Below, piece after piece: positions 7,385-17,738 of a stretch of DNA of 38,621 nucleotides. Numbering within the stretch: position 1 is the stretch's first letter; every line of letters starts with the position of its first letter. The DNA is from UMGS1387 sp045540015. Lineage in GTDB: Bacteria > Bacillota > Clostridia > Oscillospirales > CAG-382. The stretch lies in the NCBI GenBank assembly GCA_045540015.1, contig JAZQGP010000024.1, positions 1 to 38,621 of the forward strand, read 5' to 3'. The notes beneath the pieces were generated by a model. That model did not search any database and had not been told where the DNA came from. It worked only from the letters and a program-made list of their open reading frames with translations. A program made the position numbers and the translations under genes.

Positions 7385-8239
7385 ATGAAACAATTGAAAC
7401 TGTCAGTCTGGATAATGGCAATTATCGGCGTTTTCCTGATTGCGGCTTCCCTTATTTCTTCACGTGGAGTTTGGGGTGATTATTATAAATCTTGGATTTT
7501 CATAATAATAACCGTAATATTTACGGCAGTTTTGATTTGTGGATTATTCTGTGTCCGCTTTTCCGTGAAAAAGCTTGGATTTTATTTATGTCACATAGGT
7601 GTTGCCGTTATTGTTGTTTGTTCCTTTGTTTCTTGGAAGTATATGAAAGAAACATCTTTTGCGATTCCTGTTAATCCGTATGCATTTTATGGAGAGGTCA
7701 TGCAGGATGACGGTTCCGAGCTTAAATTCGGTTTCGATATTTCCGTCGCTTCGTTTGAAGTGGAAAAGTACGAAGCCGAATACCGCCTGTATGATAATAC
7801 CGGTGTTTTTTCGGAAGAAAACATATTAATAGAGACCGTTCCTCAAAACCGCAAGGGCTTTTACGATATGGGCAAATACGGCAAGGTTTCTGTCGATGAG
7901 TTGAAAAGCAATAACGAATACACGGATTTTTACGAACTGGAAAACGGATTTTGTCTTGTAAAGCTTTCACAGGCAGATAAAGCCTATAAGGCACTGATGC
8001 AAATAAGAGATACGGACGGAAATGTTCATAAAGCGGATTTGGAGATAAACAAGCCGTACATCTATAACGGCTGGAAGTTTTATCTTATGGGATACGATGC
8101 GGAGAGTATGCAATATGTTAATATGTATGTAAAGAACGACCCTGCCAATATTGCGTTTGCTATCGGCATCTGGATAACTGTTATCGGTACGTTTATGGAA
8201 TGCTTCTCTTTGATTAAGAGAAAGGAGGCACAGGAATGA
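7385..8239 (+). CDS. resB: ResB-like cytochrome c biogenesis protein (system II, CcsB)
   Basis: The 284-residue membrane protein has the ResB layout: three N-terminal hydrophobic helices (about 8-28, 38-60, 66-88), a long extracytoplasmic domain and a last helix (about 252-272). A His in the third helix (YLCHIGVAV) is a candidate haem ligand. ResB/CcsB pairs with CcsA to carry haem across the membrane and attach it to CxxCH motifs. The start has AAAGGAG at 7372-7378 before ATG 7385; an upstream ATG at 7292 lacks a site. The stop overlaps the ccsA start (ATGA). It is shorter than most ResB proteins (about 400-550 residues), so it may be a reduced form. The next two genes encode CxxCH proteins, which supports the call. 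Confidence 0.82.
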   Translation: MKQLKLSVWIMAIIGVFLIAASLISSRGVWGDYYKSWIFIIITVIFTAVLICGLFCVRFSVKKLGFYLCHIGVAVIVVCSFVSWKYMKETSFAIPVNPYAFYGEVMQDDGSELKFGFDISVASFEVEKYEAEYRLYDNTGVFSEENILIETVPQNRKGFYDMGKYGKVSVDELKSNNEYTDFYELENGFCLVKLSQADKAYKALMQIRDTDGNVHKADLEINKPYIYNGWKFYLMGYDAESMQYVNMYVKNDPANIAFAIGIWITVIGTFMECFSLIKRKEAQE

Positions 8240-9015
8240 ACGGATTGGATATATTTGCAAGTGTAATTTGTGTTACGGCAGTGATTTGCTATTCGGGTGC
8301 CGGAATTTTGTTTCTGAAAAACAAAGAAAAAGCCGCATATGCTTTTGCAATCATCGGATGGCTTTCAAATCTGGGGATTTTCATTAAGAACTGGTATATT
8401 AACGGATATCCGCCCTTTGCAAGTATGTATCAGGTGCTGAGCGACATTTCTCTTTTGTTTGTTGTACTTATGATTTTAATAATTTGGTTGAGACCTGATC
8501 ATAAGTGGCTATCACCTGTGTTTTGCTTTGGGGCAACCATTCCATTGATAGGCACTTTATTTATGGACAGAAATATGCATTGGTCTCTGATGCCTGCGCT
8601 TCGGTCTGTGTTTTTTGTACCGCATGTTTTCAGCTATGTGCTGTCGTATGCGCTTTGTGCGGCTGCGTTTATAATCAGCACGATGGGTGTATTCAAGAAA
8701 AAAGAGATTGAAAAATACGAAAATGCGAATTGCCTGATTTTGCGTATTGCTTTTCCGTTTATGGTCTTAGGGCTTATGCTTGGTGCAGTATGGGCAGATC
8801 AGGTTTGGGGAAACTACTGGTCTTGGGATATCAAGGAGGTCTGGTCTTTGATTACGGTAACATTTTACTTGTGTTATTTCCATGCAAGACGTGTCCCGAA
8901 AATGAAAAAATACGCTTTGATATTCTCAACGCTTGGCTTTATGGCACTGATATTCACATTCCTTTGCGTAAACGTTCTGCCGAACGCCGGCGCATCCATG
9001 CATACTTATACTTGA
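8236..9015 (+). CDS. ccsA: CcsA/ResC cytochrome c synthase subunit
   Basis: The 259-residue multi-pass membrane protein carries the tryptophan-rich haem-binding WWD signature (WGNYWSWDIKEVWSLI, about 191-206), diagnostic of the CcsA/CcmC/CcmF haem-handling family. Conserved His residues flank it (VPHVFSY about 131-137; C-terminal SMHTYT). About seven to eight hydrophobic helices are visible. It overlaps resB by four bases and so forms the system II synthase with it. It acts on the outer face of the membrane, joining haem to apocytochromes, almost certainly those encoded by the next two genes. Confidence 0.93.
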   Translation: MNGLDIFASVICVTAVICYSGAGILFLKNKEKAAYAFAIIGWLSNLGIFIKNWYINGYPPFASMYQVLSDISLLFVVLMILIIWLRPDHKWLSPVFCFGATIPLIGTLFMDRNMHWSLMPALRSVFFVPHVFSYVLSYALCAAAFIISTMGVFKKKEIEKYENANCLILRIAFPFMVLGLMLGAVWADQVWGNYWSWDIKEVWSLITVTFYLCYFHARRVPKMKKYALIFSTLGFMALIFTFLCVNVLPNAGASMHTYT

Positions 9016-9072
9016 GCAAATAAGCCGACACACCTTTAAGGTTTATATGAATATAAAACAGGAGGAGAAAAA

Positions 9073-12000
9073 ATGACACACAGAAATCTAAAGAGGGGAT
9101 TTTCCGGATTGATGGCTATTGTTATGCTGTTCACCGTATTGATCAGTCCGGGAAAAACATTTGCTGAGTCAGAAGAAGAAAACACGGTTGTCGAAACCGA
9201 GCTTCAAGCAACCGTTGAAATATCGGAATACACAGATATTCACTGGAGCTTTGAGGATGGTACAATGGCTCCCTTCACTACGACGGGTTCCTTTAAAATG
9301 CCGAATATCTGTAATGATGATTATTGCTGGAACGGTACCGGCAAGTCTATGAATAAAGACGGAACCTACTATATGTCAACTATTGGCACCAGCGCAGATT
9401 ATGATGAGGCCCCGACAGGCGAATTTGTATCAACAGCATTTGTTTTGGATCCAAGCAACCCTACTGTTTCTTTTCGTATAGGCGGAGGAGAGAGTGATAA
9501 AAACTACGTTGCTATATGTGATGCCGAAACAGGCGATATTTTAGCAAAAAAGAGTCCTATGTGGCAAATGGATACATACCATCCTTTGATTGCTGCATCT
9601 CTGACTGTGGAGAATTATGTTGAAGGCACACCTGTTGTTATTAAAGTGGTAGACGGCACAACTGCGGGTTGGGCATTTGTTCACGTAGACGATTTTCGCT
9701 TTGTCGGAAAAGAATGGAGTGAATATGAGGATGCCGTTTGGAGCTTTGAAGATGGAACAATTGCTCCATTTACAACTGAGGATACGTGGGGAGCGGGAAT
9801 TATTTCCACATACACAGCCGGAAACAACAGTTTTGACGGAACATACTATCTGAATACCGTCCAAGAGGTTCCGGATTCTGCAGATGTTTATAATGAGGCG
9901 TATGTTGGTGAATTTGTGTCTCCGAAATTTATGTTGAATCCCGCAAAGCCTACAATTACGTTGCAGTTCAACGGCGGCTCAAAGAATTATGTTGCTGTTT
10001 ACAATGCTAATACCGGCAAAGAATTGGCAAAAGTAAATCCTGTAAGTGGATGGGATTTTACGAATGCTGCTTTGGATCTTACAGGAAAGTTTAACGAAGG
10101 CGATAAGCTGATACTCAAGATTGTTGACTGTACCACATCAGGCTGGGCTTGGATTGGTGTAGATAACATTCGTGCAAGCATTGCATTCCCAGACGAAGAT
10201 GATGTCAATATCCTTGACACAATCGACGCGGTTATGGAAGCTACCGATTGGTATGAAGAAGATTTTGAACTTCTGATTACAATGATCGAAGATCATATGG
10301 AAAACTATACCGTCAAGGAATATCCCGAGGGAGACGATTTGTTGGATGCCATATATGAGATGCAGACAAAGCAAATCGAGATGGCAGAAAATACAGTTGC
10401 AGAAGATGCAGAGGAACTCATTCAATGGATTGAGGATATGAATGCTCTTGCAAACGAAGTATATGTTACAAACCCTGCTTTAGGCAGCGGACTTATGATA
10501 TTTACGGTTCATCATCAATACAGAACCAGCCATCACAACACACACAACATGTTCCCGTCTTACAACGGAGAAATCGATAACCAGGGTATGTTTACACCCG
10601 GCGGTGCAGTTAAGGTTTTGAATCTGAGGACCGGAGAAGTTACAACGTTATTGGAAGACACGGACGGATTGTATCGCGATTTGGACATTTCCTATGATGC
10701 AAACAAAATATTGCTCTCATATCGCGAGGAAAGAAACTCCACCTATAATATCGTAGAATATACGCTTAGCGGCGACAAGCTTTCAATTACCGATACAAAG
10801 CAGCTTACAAGCTTGTCAACGGCGGACGATATGGATCCCTTGTATATGCCAAGCGGTAATATTGTATTTACCTCTACCCGTGATCCCAAATATGTTATGT
10901 GTAACCGTCATATTGCCGGAAATATTTACCGCATGGAGCCGGACGGTGCCAACATTGTAAAAATAACCTCAAGTACACTGTTTGAAAGACCTACCGATGT
11001 ATTGCCGGACGGACGTATACTTTACGATAGATGGGAATACAATGACAGAGATTTTGCTTCCGCACAGGGAATCTGGACTGTTTATGAAGACGGAACAAAG
11101 CAAGACACTTACTATGGTAACAACTCTCCGACGGGTGCCACCATTGAAGCAAAGGTTATTCCCGGAACAAATAAAATAATGGCAGTGCTCGGATCAACTC
11201 ACGACCTATCGTGGGGTGCACTTGCAATTATAGATCGTTCTAAGGGTGTAGACGGAAGAGCTCCCATTGAGAAGACATGGCCTGAAAGTGTTTATCCTCA
11301 CATCGGAGGACCGGGCGGTTGGGTTAATGTTGATGCGTATGTTACCCTGCCTATTAAATATGAAGATCCGCAGCCTTTGAACGAAAACTATTTTCTCGCC
11401 TCCCGTATGATAGACAGTGTAAGCAAAAAGATGGGTATTTACCTGCTTGATACATACGGAAATGAAATTTTGCTATATGAAGACGAGTCTGATATGAGTG
11501 CGTTTGACGCTACTATTCTGCAGCCTCGCAACAAAGAGCTTCAAACATCAAGCCGCCGCAATTACAATGATGACGTTGGAACCTTCTTTGTTCAGGACGT
11601 ATACGAAGGAACGCATATGGAAGGCGTGGAACGCGGTACGGTCAAATCCTTGCGTATTGTTGAATCGATGGATAAAAAATATATATCGTTGGAAAGTCAA
11701 TGGCAGGGAGAAGGTCAGCAAAATCCCGGTGTTAACTGGCACAGCTTTGAAGTAAAGCGCGTTATAGGAGAAGTTCCTGTATACGAAGACGGTTCGGCAT
11801 ATTTTGAAGTGCCGCAAGATACTTTTGTATACTTCCAGCTTCTTGATGAAGACGGAAAGGCAATTCAATCCATGCGTTCCGGAACGCTCGTTCAATCCGG
11901 AGAACAAACCGGATGTGTCGGATGCCATGAAGACCGCCGTACAGCTCCAAAGACTAATACGGGCTATACTACTCCGATGGCGCTCAAAGCCAATATTTCC

Positions 12001-13032
12001 GTAATCGAAAACCCCGATTATAAAGAAGGAAGCGATTTGCCGAAAACTATTGCGGTAAATACTCCTGATGTTCCTCAGAAGAGAGTAATTGACTTTGAAA
12101 GCGGAACGGATAAACTAGTTGATTGGGATGATAAAACCGAGTTCCCGAAATATACCGATCTTCCAACTATGAATTATCTGACGGAAGTACAGCCTATTTT
12201 CACCAAAAATTGTCTGGAATGCCACGGATACGACAAAAAAGAAGCTAACCTTTCCTTGGTACCCGATAAAGATGTTATATTTAATGCATCTTATATCAAT
12301 TTGTGGGTTGACCGCGACAAGAACGGCGTTCTGTTTGAAAACCTTGTCGGTGCAGTAGGTGCAGGAGATACAACTTTTTATAAAGCAAAGAGCTGGGGCT
12401 CCTATAACAGCCCGTTGATTGATAAGATTTACAATGATGAAGATCACAAAAATCTTTTGACGGATGCAGAAAAGCGCCGTATAGCTGAATGGGTTGATTT
12501 GAATGCTACTTATTACGGTGATTATACAACCAACTACGGATTTAACGACGGCAGCCGTTCGCCCTTAACCGCGGCAGAACGAACAGCTCTCGGTGATAAC
12601 AGAGGTATGTCTTGGGGTTCAATGAATTCGACAGCAAAGCTCTCAAAGGCAATTTACTTTGATAATCCCGAAAAGAGTCCTATTCTTGAAGGAAAGACCG
12701 GCGAAGATTACGATAAAGCACTTGCAATAATTGACACAGGTCTTAATAGACTACGTATCAATCCCGATGTTGACTGGAGAGGACTTCCTGCTGTTCCCGG
12801 TAATACAGCATTAAAAATCAATCTGTATAAGATGAATAAAATGGATGAATGGCGTACCGAAAAGGTGAAGCTGTACGATGCTATGGAAGCAGCAAATCGC
12901 AAGGCTATTGCAACCGGCGAAAAGCTGTATGACAGCGACCATGAAGAAAAAATGGCTGCCCATAATGCAAAGTTCCCCGGCTGGCCATCTGCTTCCAATA
13001 CCGGTAACGCTTATACCGAGCTTCCGGAGTAA
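9073..13032 (+). CDS. Secreted dihaem protein with hydrazine-synthase-alpha-like propeller
   Basis: The 1319-residue product has a signal peptide (1-31, ending KTFA). Two tandem copies of a ~155-residue module follow (WSFEDGTMAPFTT about 59; WSFEDGTIAPFTT about 223), probably beta-sandwich binding domains. From about 475 it resembles the middle domain of hydrazine synthase alpha (HZS_alpha family): a WD40/TolB-like propeller with NIVFTSTRDP, CNRHIAGNIYRMEPDG and LPDGRILYDRWEYNDRDF. Two haem-c sites are visible: CVGCH at 948-952 and CLECH at 1047-1051. The C-terminal part (EWVDLNATYYGDY) resembles planctomycete cytochrome proteins. No anammox genes are present, so hydrazine synthesis is not implied. 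It is probably an extracellular redox enzyme with unknown substrate. The gene follows ccsA by 57 bases with AGGAGGAG before ATG 9073. Confidence 0.78.
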   Translation: MTHRNLKRGFSGLMAIVMLFTVLISPGKTFAESEEENTVVETELQATVEISEYTDIHWSFEDGTMAPFTTTGSFKMPNICNDDYCWNGTGKSMNKDGTYYMSTIGTSADYDEAPTGEFVSTAFVLDPSNPTVSFRIGGGESDKNYVAICDAETGDILAKKSPMWQMDTYHPLIAASLTVENYVEGTPVVIKVVDGTTAGWAFVHVDDFRFVGKEWSEYEDAVWSFEDGTIAPFTTEDTWGAGIISTYTAGNNSFDGTYYLNTVQEVPDSADVYNEAYVGEFVSPKFMLNPAKPTITLQFNGGSKNYVAVYNANTGKELAKVNPVSGWDFTNAALDLTGKFNEGDKLILKIVDCTTSGWAWIGVDNIRASIAFPDEDDVNILDTIDAVMEATDWYEEDFELLITMIEDHMENYTVKEYPEGDDLLDAIYEMQTKQIEMAENTVAEDAEELIQWIEDMNALANEVYVTNPALGSGLMIFTVHHQYRTSHHNTHNMFPSYNGEIDNQGMFTPGGAVKVLNLRTGEVTTLLEDTDGLYRDLDISYDANKILLSYREERNSTYNIVEYTLSGDKLSITDTKQLTSLSTADDMDPLYMPSGNIVFTSTRDPKYVMCNRHIAGNIYRMEPDGANIVKITSSTLFERPTDVLPDGRILYDRWEYNDRDFASAQGIWTVYEDGTKQDTYYGNNSPTGATIEAKVIPGTNKIMAVLGSTHDLSWGALAIIDRSKGVDGRAPIEKTWPESVYPHIGGPGGWVNVDAYVTLPIKYEDPQPLNENYFLASRMIDSVSKKMGIYLLDTYGNEILLYEDESDMSAFDATILQPRNKELQTSSRRNYNDDVGTFFVQDVYEGTHMEGVERGTVKSLRIVESMDKKYISLESQWQGEGQQNPGVNWHSFEVKRVIGEVPVYEDGSAYFEVPQDTFVYFQLLDEDGKAIQSMRSGTLVQSGEQTGCVGCHEDRRTAPKTNTGYTTPMALKANISVIENPDYKEGSDLPKTIAVNTPDVPQKRVIDFESGTDKLVDWDDKTEFPKYTDLPTMNYLTEVQPIFTKNCLECHGYDKKEANLSLVPDKDVIFNASYINLWVDRDKNGVLFENLVGAVGAGDTTFYKAKSWGSYNSPLIDKIYNDEDHKNLLTDAEKRRIAEWVDLNATYYGDYTTNYGFNDGSRSPLTAAERTALGDNRGMSWGSMNSTAKLSKAIYFDNPEKSPILEGKTGEDYDKALAIIDTGLNRLRINPDVDWRGLPAVPGNTALKINLYKMNKMDEWRTEKVKLYDAMEAANRKAIATGEKLYDSDHEEKMAAHNAKFPGWPSASNTGNAYTELPE

Positions 13033-13109
13033 CACAAAAAACGAGACTGTGTTAATGCCAAAGGCATTGTAAATCTCTCGACAGAATACTTCACTAAGGA
13101 GTTGATAAA

Positions 13110-16100
13110 GTGAAATCTATATTTAAACATAGCTTAATATACCTTCTCGTTTTATTGTTCTGCTTCTCTTTGAGTGCATGGGCAGCAGAAGAATCTGTAA
13201 ATTACCGTTCGCCTATTGACGTTGCAGGTTCTGAATTGATAGATTATGTTTACGTGGCAGATGCTACGAATAACACGATTGAGATTGTTTCTGACGCAGG
13301 AGCTCTTCTCGGTCAGTTAAGTACATCTCAAAGACCAAACGCATTGTTGCTTAGTGCCGATGCAAGCTATTTATACATTGCAACCGGCAGTGAAAGCGGA
13401 AAGGTGGAGGTGTTTGACACCGCCGCAAATGAAAAAGTCGGAGAAGTTGCGGTCGGACATACTCCGAGTGCCCTTGCACTCAGCCAAGACGGCAATACTC
13501 TTTATGCTGCAAACCGCTTTAACGGAACTGTTCAACCAATTGCTCTTGAAAACGGAGTGCCTGTGCAGGATGCTCTTGCAGGTGATGCCCTCTACGTAAC
13601 TCGTGAGCCCATGAGTATGGCTGTTCTGGGTAATAAATTATATGTCGGCGGACATCTTCCTACCGGAAGCATGACTGATGCTAATGTTTCAAGTGAAGTT
13701 GCAGTGGTTGATACCTCCGACATGACCGTAAGCAAGATAATTACTATGGTAAACGGTTCTACCAATCTTAAAGACATTGCACTGTCTCCCGACGGAAAAT
13801 ATTTGTATGTTTCTCATACCATCGGCCGTTATAACGTAGCAACAACTCATGCGGACAGAGGATGGATATATAGCAATGCAATTACCGAAATTCAAACGTC
13901 CGATGATACAGTCAGAGCCACAATGTTGGTGGACGATTTGGATTTAGGTGCGGGAAACCCTTGGGGTATTGATGTAAGCGCAGACAAAATTGTTCTTGCT
14001 GTTTCCGGCACACGCGAGCTTATGATTTTAGACCGTATCGGTTTAAGAGAAAAAATCGAAAATGTTTATTCGAATACGCTTGGAGGTAAGGGCTTTCTTG
14101 AAGAGCCGGAGGATATTTCCGTGGATTTAACTTTTACCACGGCGTTTAAGAAACGAATTGATTTGGGACAAGACGGCCCCAGAGGTATAGCTCTTATATC
14201 CGATAAGGTATATGTTGCAAATTACTACAGCGGAAGTATCAGCATATATGATATAAGTGAGGCAAGGAAAAAAACCGTCAGACTGACAACCTCAAAGCAA
14301 GAGGATGATGTCAGAGCAGGCGAACGCTTGTGGAATGATGCTACGATATGCTTCGGACAGTGGCAGAGCTGCGCAAGCTGTCATGCCGATGCCCGTGTGG
14401 ATGGCTTGAACTGGGATAATATGAATGACGGCATAGGAACACCAAAGCAGGCCAGAAGCCTTGTCGGTTCCTGGGACAGAGGACGAGTTATGGCAACAGG
14501 CATACGTCCGAGTACTAAAGCCGCAAACCGTGCCGGACTTAAATATATTTGTTTTAACGACGGTTTCCCTGAAAGCGAGTTTGAAAAAATAGATGCGTAT
14601 ACCAAGAGCCTGAAGCCCGAGGCAAGCCCGTATCTGGAAAACGGAAAGCTTTCCGAAAGTGCTCTTCGCGGCAAGCATTTATTTGACAGCAAAGCAAATT
14701 GTGCAAGCTGTCATGGCGGTGATTTGTACGGAGCGGACATCTTAATCTATGAGAATTATGTAAAATCCGAAACAGAGACCAGAGGCTTGCTTGTACCTCC
14801 ATTGATAGAAGCGTGGCGTACAGCTCCGTATTTACACGACGGCAGCGCCGCAACGATTATGGATGTTTTAACTACCAGAAACGTAACGGGAACTCACGGC
14901 AATACCGCAGAGCTTACCGAGGCAGAGCTTGCAGACCTGTGCAACTATGTTTTGAGCCTTGGAACGGATGCGGCAGTAATTGCTCCCGATACAATTCAAG
15001 GAGCCAGCATCAGAACAACTGAGCCTCAAGGCATGCGTTTTGCAGCATATGTAGATGATACAAGAAAATCTCAGGCATATGAATATGGCTTTATTGTTGC
15101 ACTTGATAAATCGTTTGCAAGTGAGAAAGAATATACAAAGCTCGTGTTTGACGGCGGTGAAAGTACTCCCTCAGGCACAAATGAATACGGCATAACCTAT
15201 GTCAGCGGAAAGGCATATCTTACGGCCGAGCCCGGTAAGTCTCCTTCTGTCAACCTTATTTATTCCTTGACAGGAGAGGAATTCGGTCTTGATAAAGCAG
15301 GCACATATTACACCGTTCTGCTTAAGGGAATAGAAGAAGAAAACTACGGCGAAGCATTTGTAGCAAGACCGTATCTCAGAACCGAAGACGGAATTTTCTA
15401 CGGAGCATCTGTCGTAAGAAGCATAAAACAGATAGCCTTTAGCATAGTGGATAAGGAATATGGCGGCAATCTGAAACTGGCTCCCGAATATATTCAGAAA
15501 ATATGCAATCATTTCTGGGATGAAATTACTGACGATGAGGCCTTTATTGACATGGAAGAGCTTTTAAACGACGTAAAGAATAAACAATTAACAGATATTG
15601 AGACTGTTCGGAGCATGAACCTTGCCTTATCTTCTGCCGGAGAGATTGCTGCAGCTGCAGATTTGATGACGGTGCTTGATAAAGCCGGCTTTGATACAGA
15701 GCAGAAGCGCACACCTGTGCTTTCCGGATATAATTTCTATTGGTATCAGCCCGTAAATCAAATTGTTTATGTAAACGAACAAGACGACAACTTTAATCTG
15801 ATTTTCCCTGAGGAAATAGAAGGCTTCCCTGCAAAAAAGGATAATTCGTTGACTCCCCTAAGCCGTGTTGTGGATCTGGTTATGTTTATGGGTCAGTCAA
15901 ATATGGCAGGTCGCGGTGATGCGTCACTTGCTCCCTCTGTGCCGGAAGGAACTGCCTTCGAATTCCGTGCAATGTCAGACCCGACAGGGCTGTATCCTGT
16001 TTCGGAGCCATTTGGTGTAAAAGAAAACAACAATGAAAGCGGTGTTACGGAACCGACAAAGTCAGGTTCGATGGTATCTGCTTTTGTAAATGCATATTAT

Positions 16101-17690
16101 GAAGAGACCGGTGTTCCGATTGTGGCGGTTTCTTGCTCAAAGGGCGGCACAACTATCAAATGGTGGCAACCGAACGGCGGTCCGCTTAATGATGCAATTG
16201 CTCGACATGCCACAGCCAAAGAATGGCTCGAGGCTAATGGTTACACCATAAGACGTGATTTCATGGTTTGGTGTCAGGGTGAATCTGACGGCGACAACGG
16301 AAATTCCGCAAGCTACTATAAGGGGGCATTAACCAACGTAATTTCTGCCATGATGGAAGAAGGCATAGAAAAGTGCTTTGTTATTCGTATCGGAAATCAC
16401 AGGGATAATGCAACATTATATGATCCCATCATTTTTGCACAAACCGAATATTGTAAAGAGAATGAAAACGCAGTATTGGTAAGCACTGCTCTTGCAGGCT
16501 TTGCAGCAGAAGGGCTTATGAAGGATGCATACCACTATACACAAGAGGGATATAACCTTGCAGGTGCTGAGGCAGGAAAAAACACGGCATATTATATTAA
16601 TACAGGTGAAGAACCTTCTATGTATGACCCCGAGTATGATAACATTTTCAGATCTGACAACAAGATGACGAGGGCTGAATTTGTAAGGCAATCAATGTAT
16701 CTGATAACAAAAAAACAAAAAATCGAGGATGTTTTGAAAATCGGTTGCCTCGGTGATTCGCTTACTATGGGTGGTATAGGATATGACGGCAACTATACCG
16801 GTGAGGAGAGCTATACGCGGTATCTTTCGGAAATACTCGGCGAGGGCTATGATGTTAAGAATTTCGGTATATCAAGTCATGGCTTATATGAAAACCATCA
16901 GTATTATTACAAAAACACCGGTCAGTATGCTCAGTCGCTGGAATATGAGCCGGAGCTTATAATTTTCTTCTTTGGAACAAACGATGCAAAGAAGCAATAC
17001 TGGCCGGATATTCACGATGATTACGAGCAAATATATAAAGGCTTTCTTGAAGAAATATTCGAAAAACTTGACAGTAGTCCATCAGTTATATTGGGAACAC
17101 CTCCACCTGTGGTTGGCGGCGGTTTTCTTGAGGACAGACCCGAGGAGAATATGACAGAGTTGCGAGAAATCATACGTAAGGTAGCAAAAGATTGCGGATA
17201 TTCCATTGCAGATACTTACACTGATTTTGTCGGCAAAAAAGAGATGTTCCCGGACGGCATTCATTGGAGTGTGTCGGCTTCTAGAATCGTTGCAGAAAAG
17301 TTTGCTGAAATTATACTGGACGGTAACATGCCGGAGACGGCGTTTGATGATGTGCAAAAATCAGACTGGTTTTATTGGATAATAAGTAATGCTGAAAAGA
17401 GCGGTATTTTGCATGAAAAAGACGGTGCATTCTGTCCCGATGATACTATTACTCGCCAAGACGCGGCAGTAATAATCTATAATGTTATTAACAAATTTAA
17501 AACCATTTCCGGCTCTGCCTCTTTTGACGACTTTGATGAAATTTCAGATTTTGCAAAAGAGCCTGTTTCGGCATTGGTGGAAAACGGCATAATGGATGGT
17601 GACGGTACAAACTTCAATCCAAAAGACGCTCTCACAAATGATGAGGCTATGAAGATTATAGATAATGCCTTGAACTTTATAACTGCTTAA
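13110..17690 (+). CDS. Surface fusion: YVTN propeller, dihaem peroxidase-like, SASA and SGNH esterases, SLH
   Basis: The 1526-residue protein starts at GTG 13110 behind AAGGAG (13096-13101). It has a signal peptide (1-25, ending AWAA), then a YVTN-type beta-propeller (about 45-385, YVYVADATNNTIEIV and later repeats). A MauG/cytochrome-c-peroxidase-like module follows with haem sites CASCH at 421-425 and CASCH at 531-535 and the family motif TAPYLHDGSAATI (about 570). An Ig-like stretch (about 630-780) is unassigned. A sialate-O-acetylesterase-like (SASA) domain (about 915-1165) has MGQSNMAG, GGTTIKWW and WCQGESDGD. A second SGNH/GDSL domain (about 1208-1410) has LGDSLTMG, FFGTNDAK and DGIHWS. 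SLH-type repeats fill the C-terminus (about 1410-1526). It should sit on the cell wall with oxidative and ester-cleaving activity on glycans. Domains are seen; the substrate is unknown. Confidence 0.85.
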   Translation: MKSIFKHSLIYLLVLLFCFSLSAWAAEESVNYRSPIDVAGSELIDYVYVADATNNTIEIVSDAGALLGQLSTSQRPNALLLSADASYLYIATGSESGKVEVFDTAANEKVGEVAVGHTPSALALSQDGNTLYAANRFNGTVQPIALENGVPVQDALAGDALYVTREPMSMAVLGNKLYVGGHLPTGSMTDANVSSEVAVVDTSDMTVSKIITMVNGSTNLKDIALSPDGKYLYVSHTIGRYNVATTHADRGWIYSNAITEIQTSDDTVRATMLVDDLDLGAGNPWGIDVSADKIVLAVSGTRELMILDRIGLREKIENVYSNTLGGKGFLEEPEDISVDLTFTTAFKKRIDLGQDGPRGIALISDKVYVANYYSGSISIYDISEARKKTVRLTTSKQEDDVRAGERLWNDATICFGQWQSCASCHADARVDGLNWDNMNDGIGTPKQARSLVGSWDRGRVMATGIRPSTKAANRAGLKYICFNDGFPESEFEKIDAYTKSLKPEASPYLENGKLSESALRGKHLFDSKANCASCHGGDLYGADILIYENYVKSETETRGLLVPPLIEAWRTAPYLHDGSAATIMDVLTTRNVTGTHGNTAELTEAELADLCNYVLSLGTDAAVIAPDTIQGASIRTTEPQGMRFAAYVDDTRKSQAYEYGFIVALDKSFASEKEYTKLVFDGGESTPSGTNEYGITYVSGKAYLTAEPGKSPSVNLIYSLTGEEFGLDKAGTYYTVLLKGIEEENYGEAFVARPYLRTEDGIFYGASVVRSIKQIAFSIVDKEYGGNLKLAPEYIQKICNHFWDEITDDEAFIDMEELLNDVKNKQLTDIETVRSMNLALSSAGEIAAAADLMTVLDKAGFDTEQKRTPVLSGYNFYWYQPVNQIVYVNEQDDNFNLIFPEEIEGFPAKKDNSLTPLSRVVDLVMFMGQSNMAGRGDASLAPSVPEGTAFEFRAMSDPTGLYPVSEPFGVKENNNESGVTEPTKSGSMVSAFVNAYYEETGVPIVAVSCSKGGTTIKWWQPNGGPLNDAIARHATAKEWLEANGYTIRRDFMVWCQGESDGDNGNSASYYKGALTNVISAMMEEGIEKCFVIRIGNHRDNATLYDPIIFAQTEYCKENENAVLVSTALAGFAAEGLMKDAYHYTQEGYNLAGAEAGKNTAYYINTGEEPSMYDPEYDNIFRSDNKMTRAEFVRQSMYLITKKQKIEDVLKIGCLGDSLTMGGIGYDGNYTGEESYTRYLSEILGEGYDVKNFGISSHGLYENHQYYYKNTGQYAQSLEYEPELIIFFFGTNDAKKQYWPDIHDDYEQIYKGFLEEIFEKLDSSPSVILGTPPPVVGGGFLEDRPEENMTELREIIRKVAKDCGYSIADTYTDFVGKKEMFPDGIHWSVSASRIVAEKFAEIILDGNMPETAFDDVQKSDWFYWIISNAEKSGILHEKDGAFCPDDTITRQDAAVIIYNVINKFKTISGSASFDDFDEISDFAKEPVSALVENGIMDGDGTNFNPKDALTNDEAMKIIDNALNFITA

Positions 17691-17738
17691 AGCCTGAAAG
17701 TGCATCACAAGGACTGAGGAAAAAGGAGATCAAAAATC

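Noticed and set aside
9073..13032. True hydrazine synthase (anammox) function
   Set aside because: No beta/gamma subunits, hydrazine dehydrogenase or other anammox genes; only domain resemblance.
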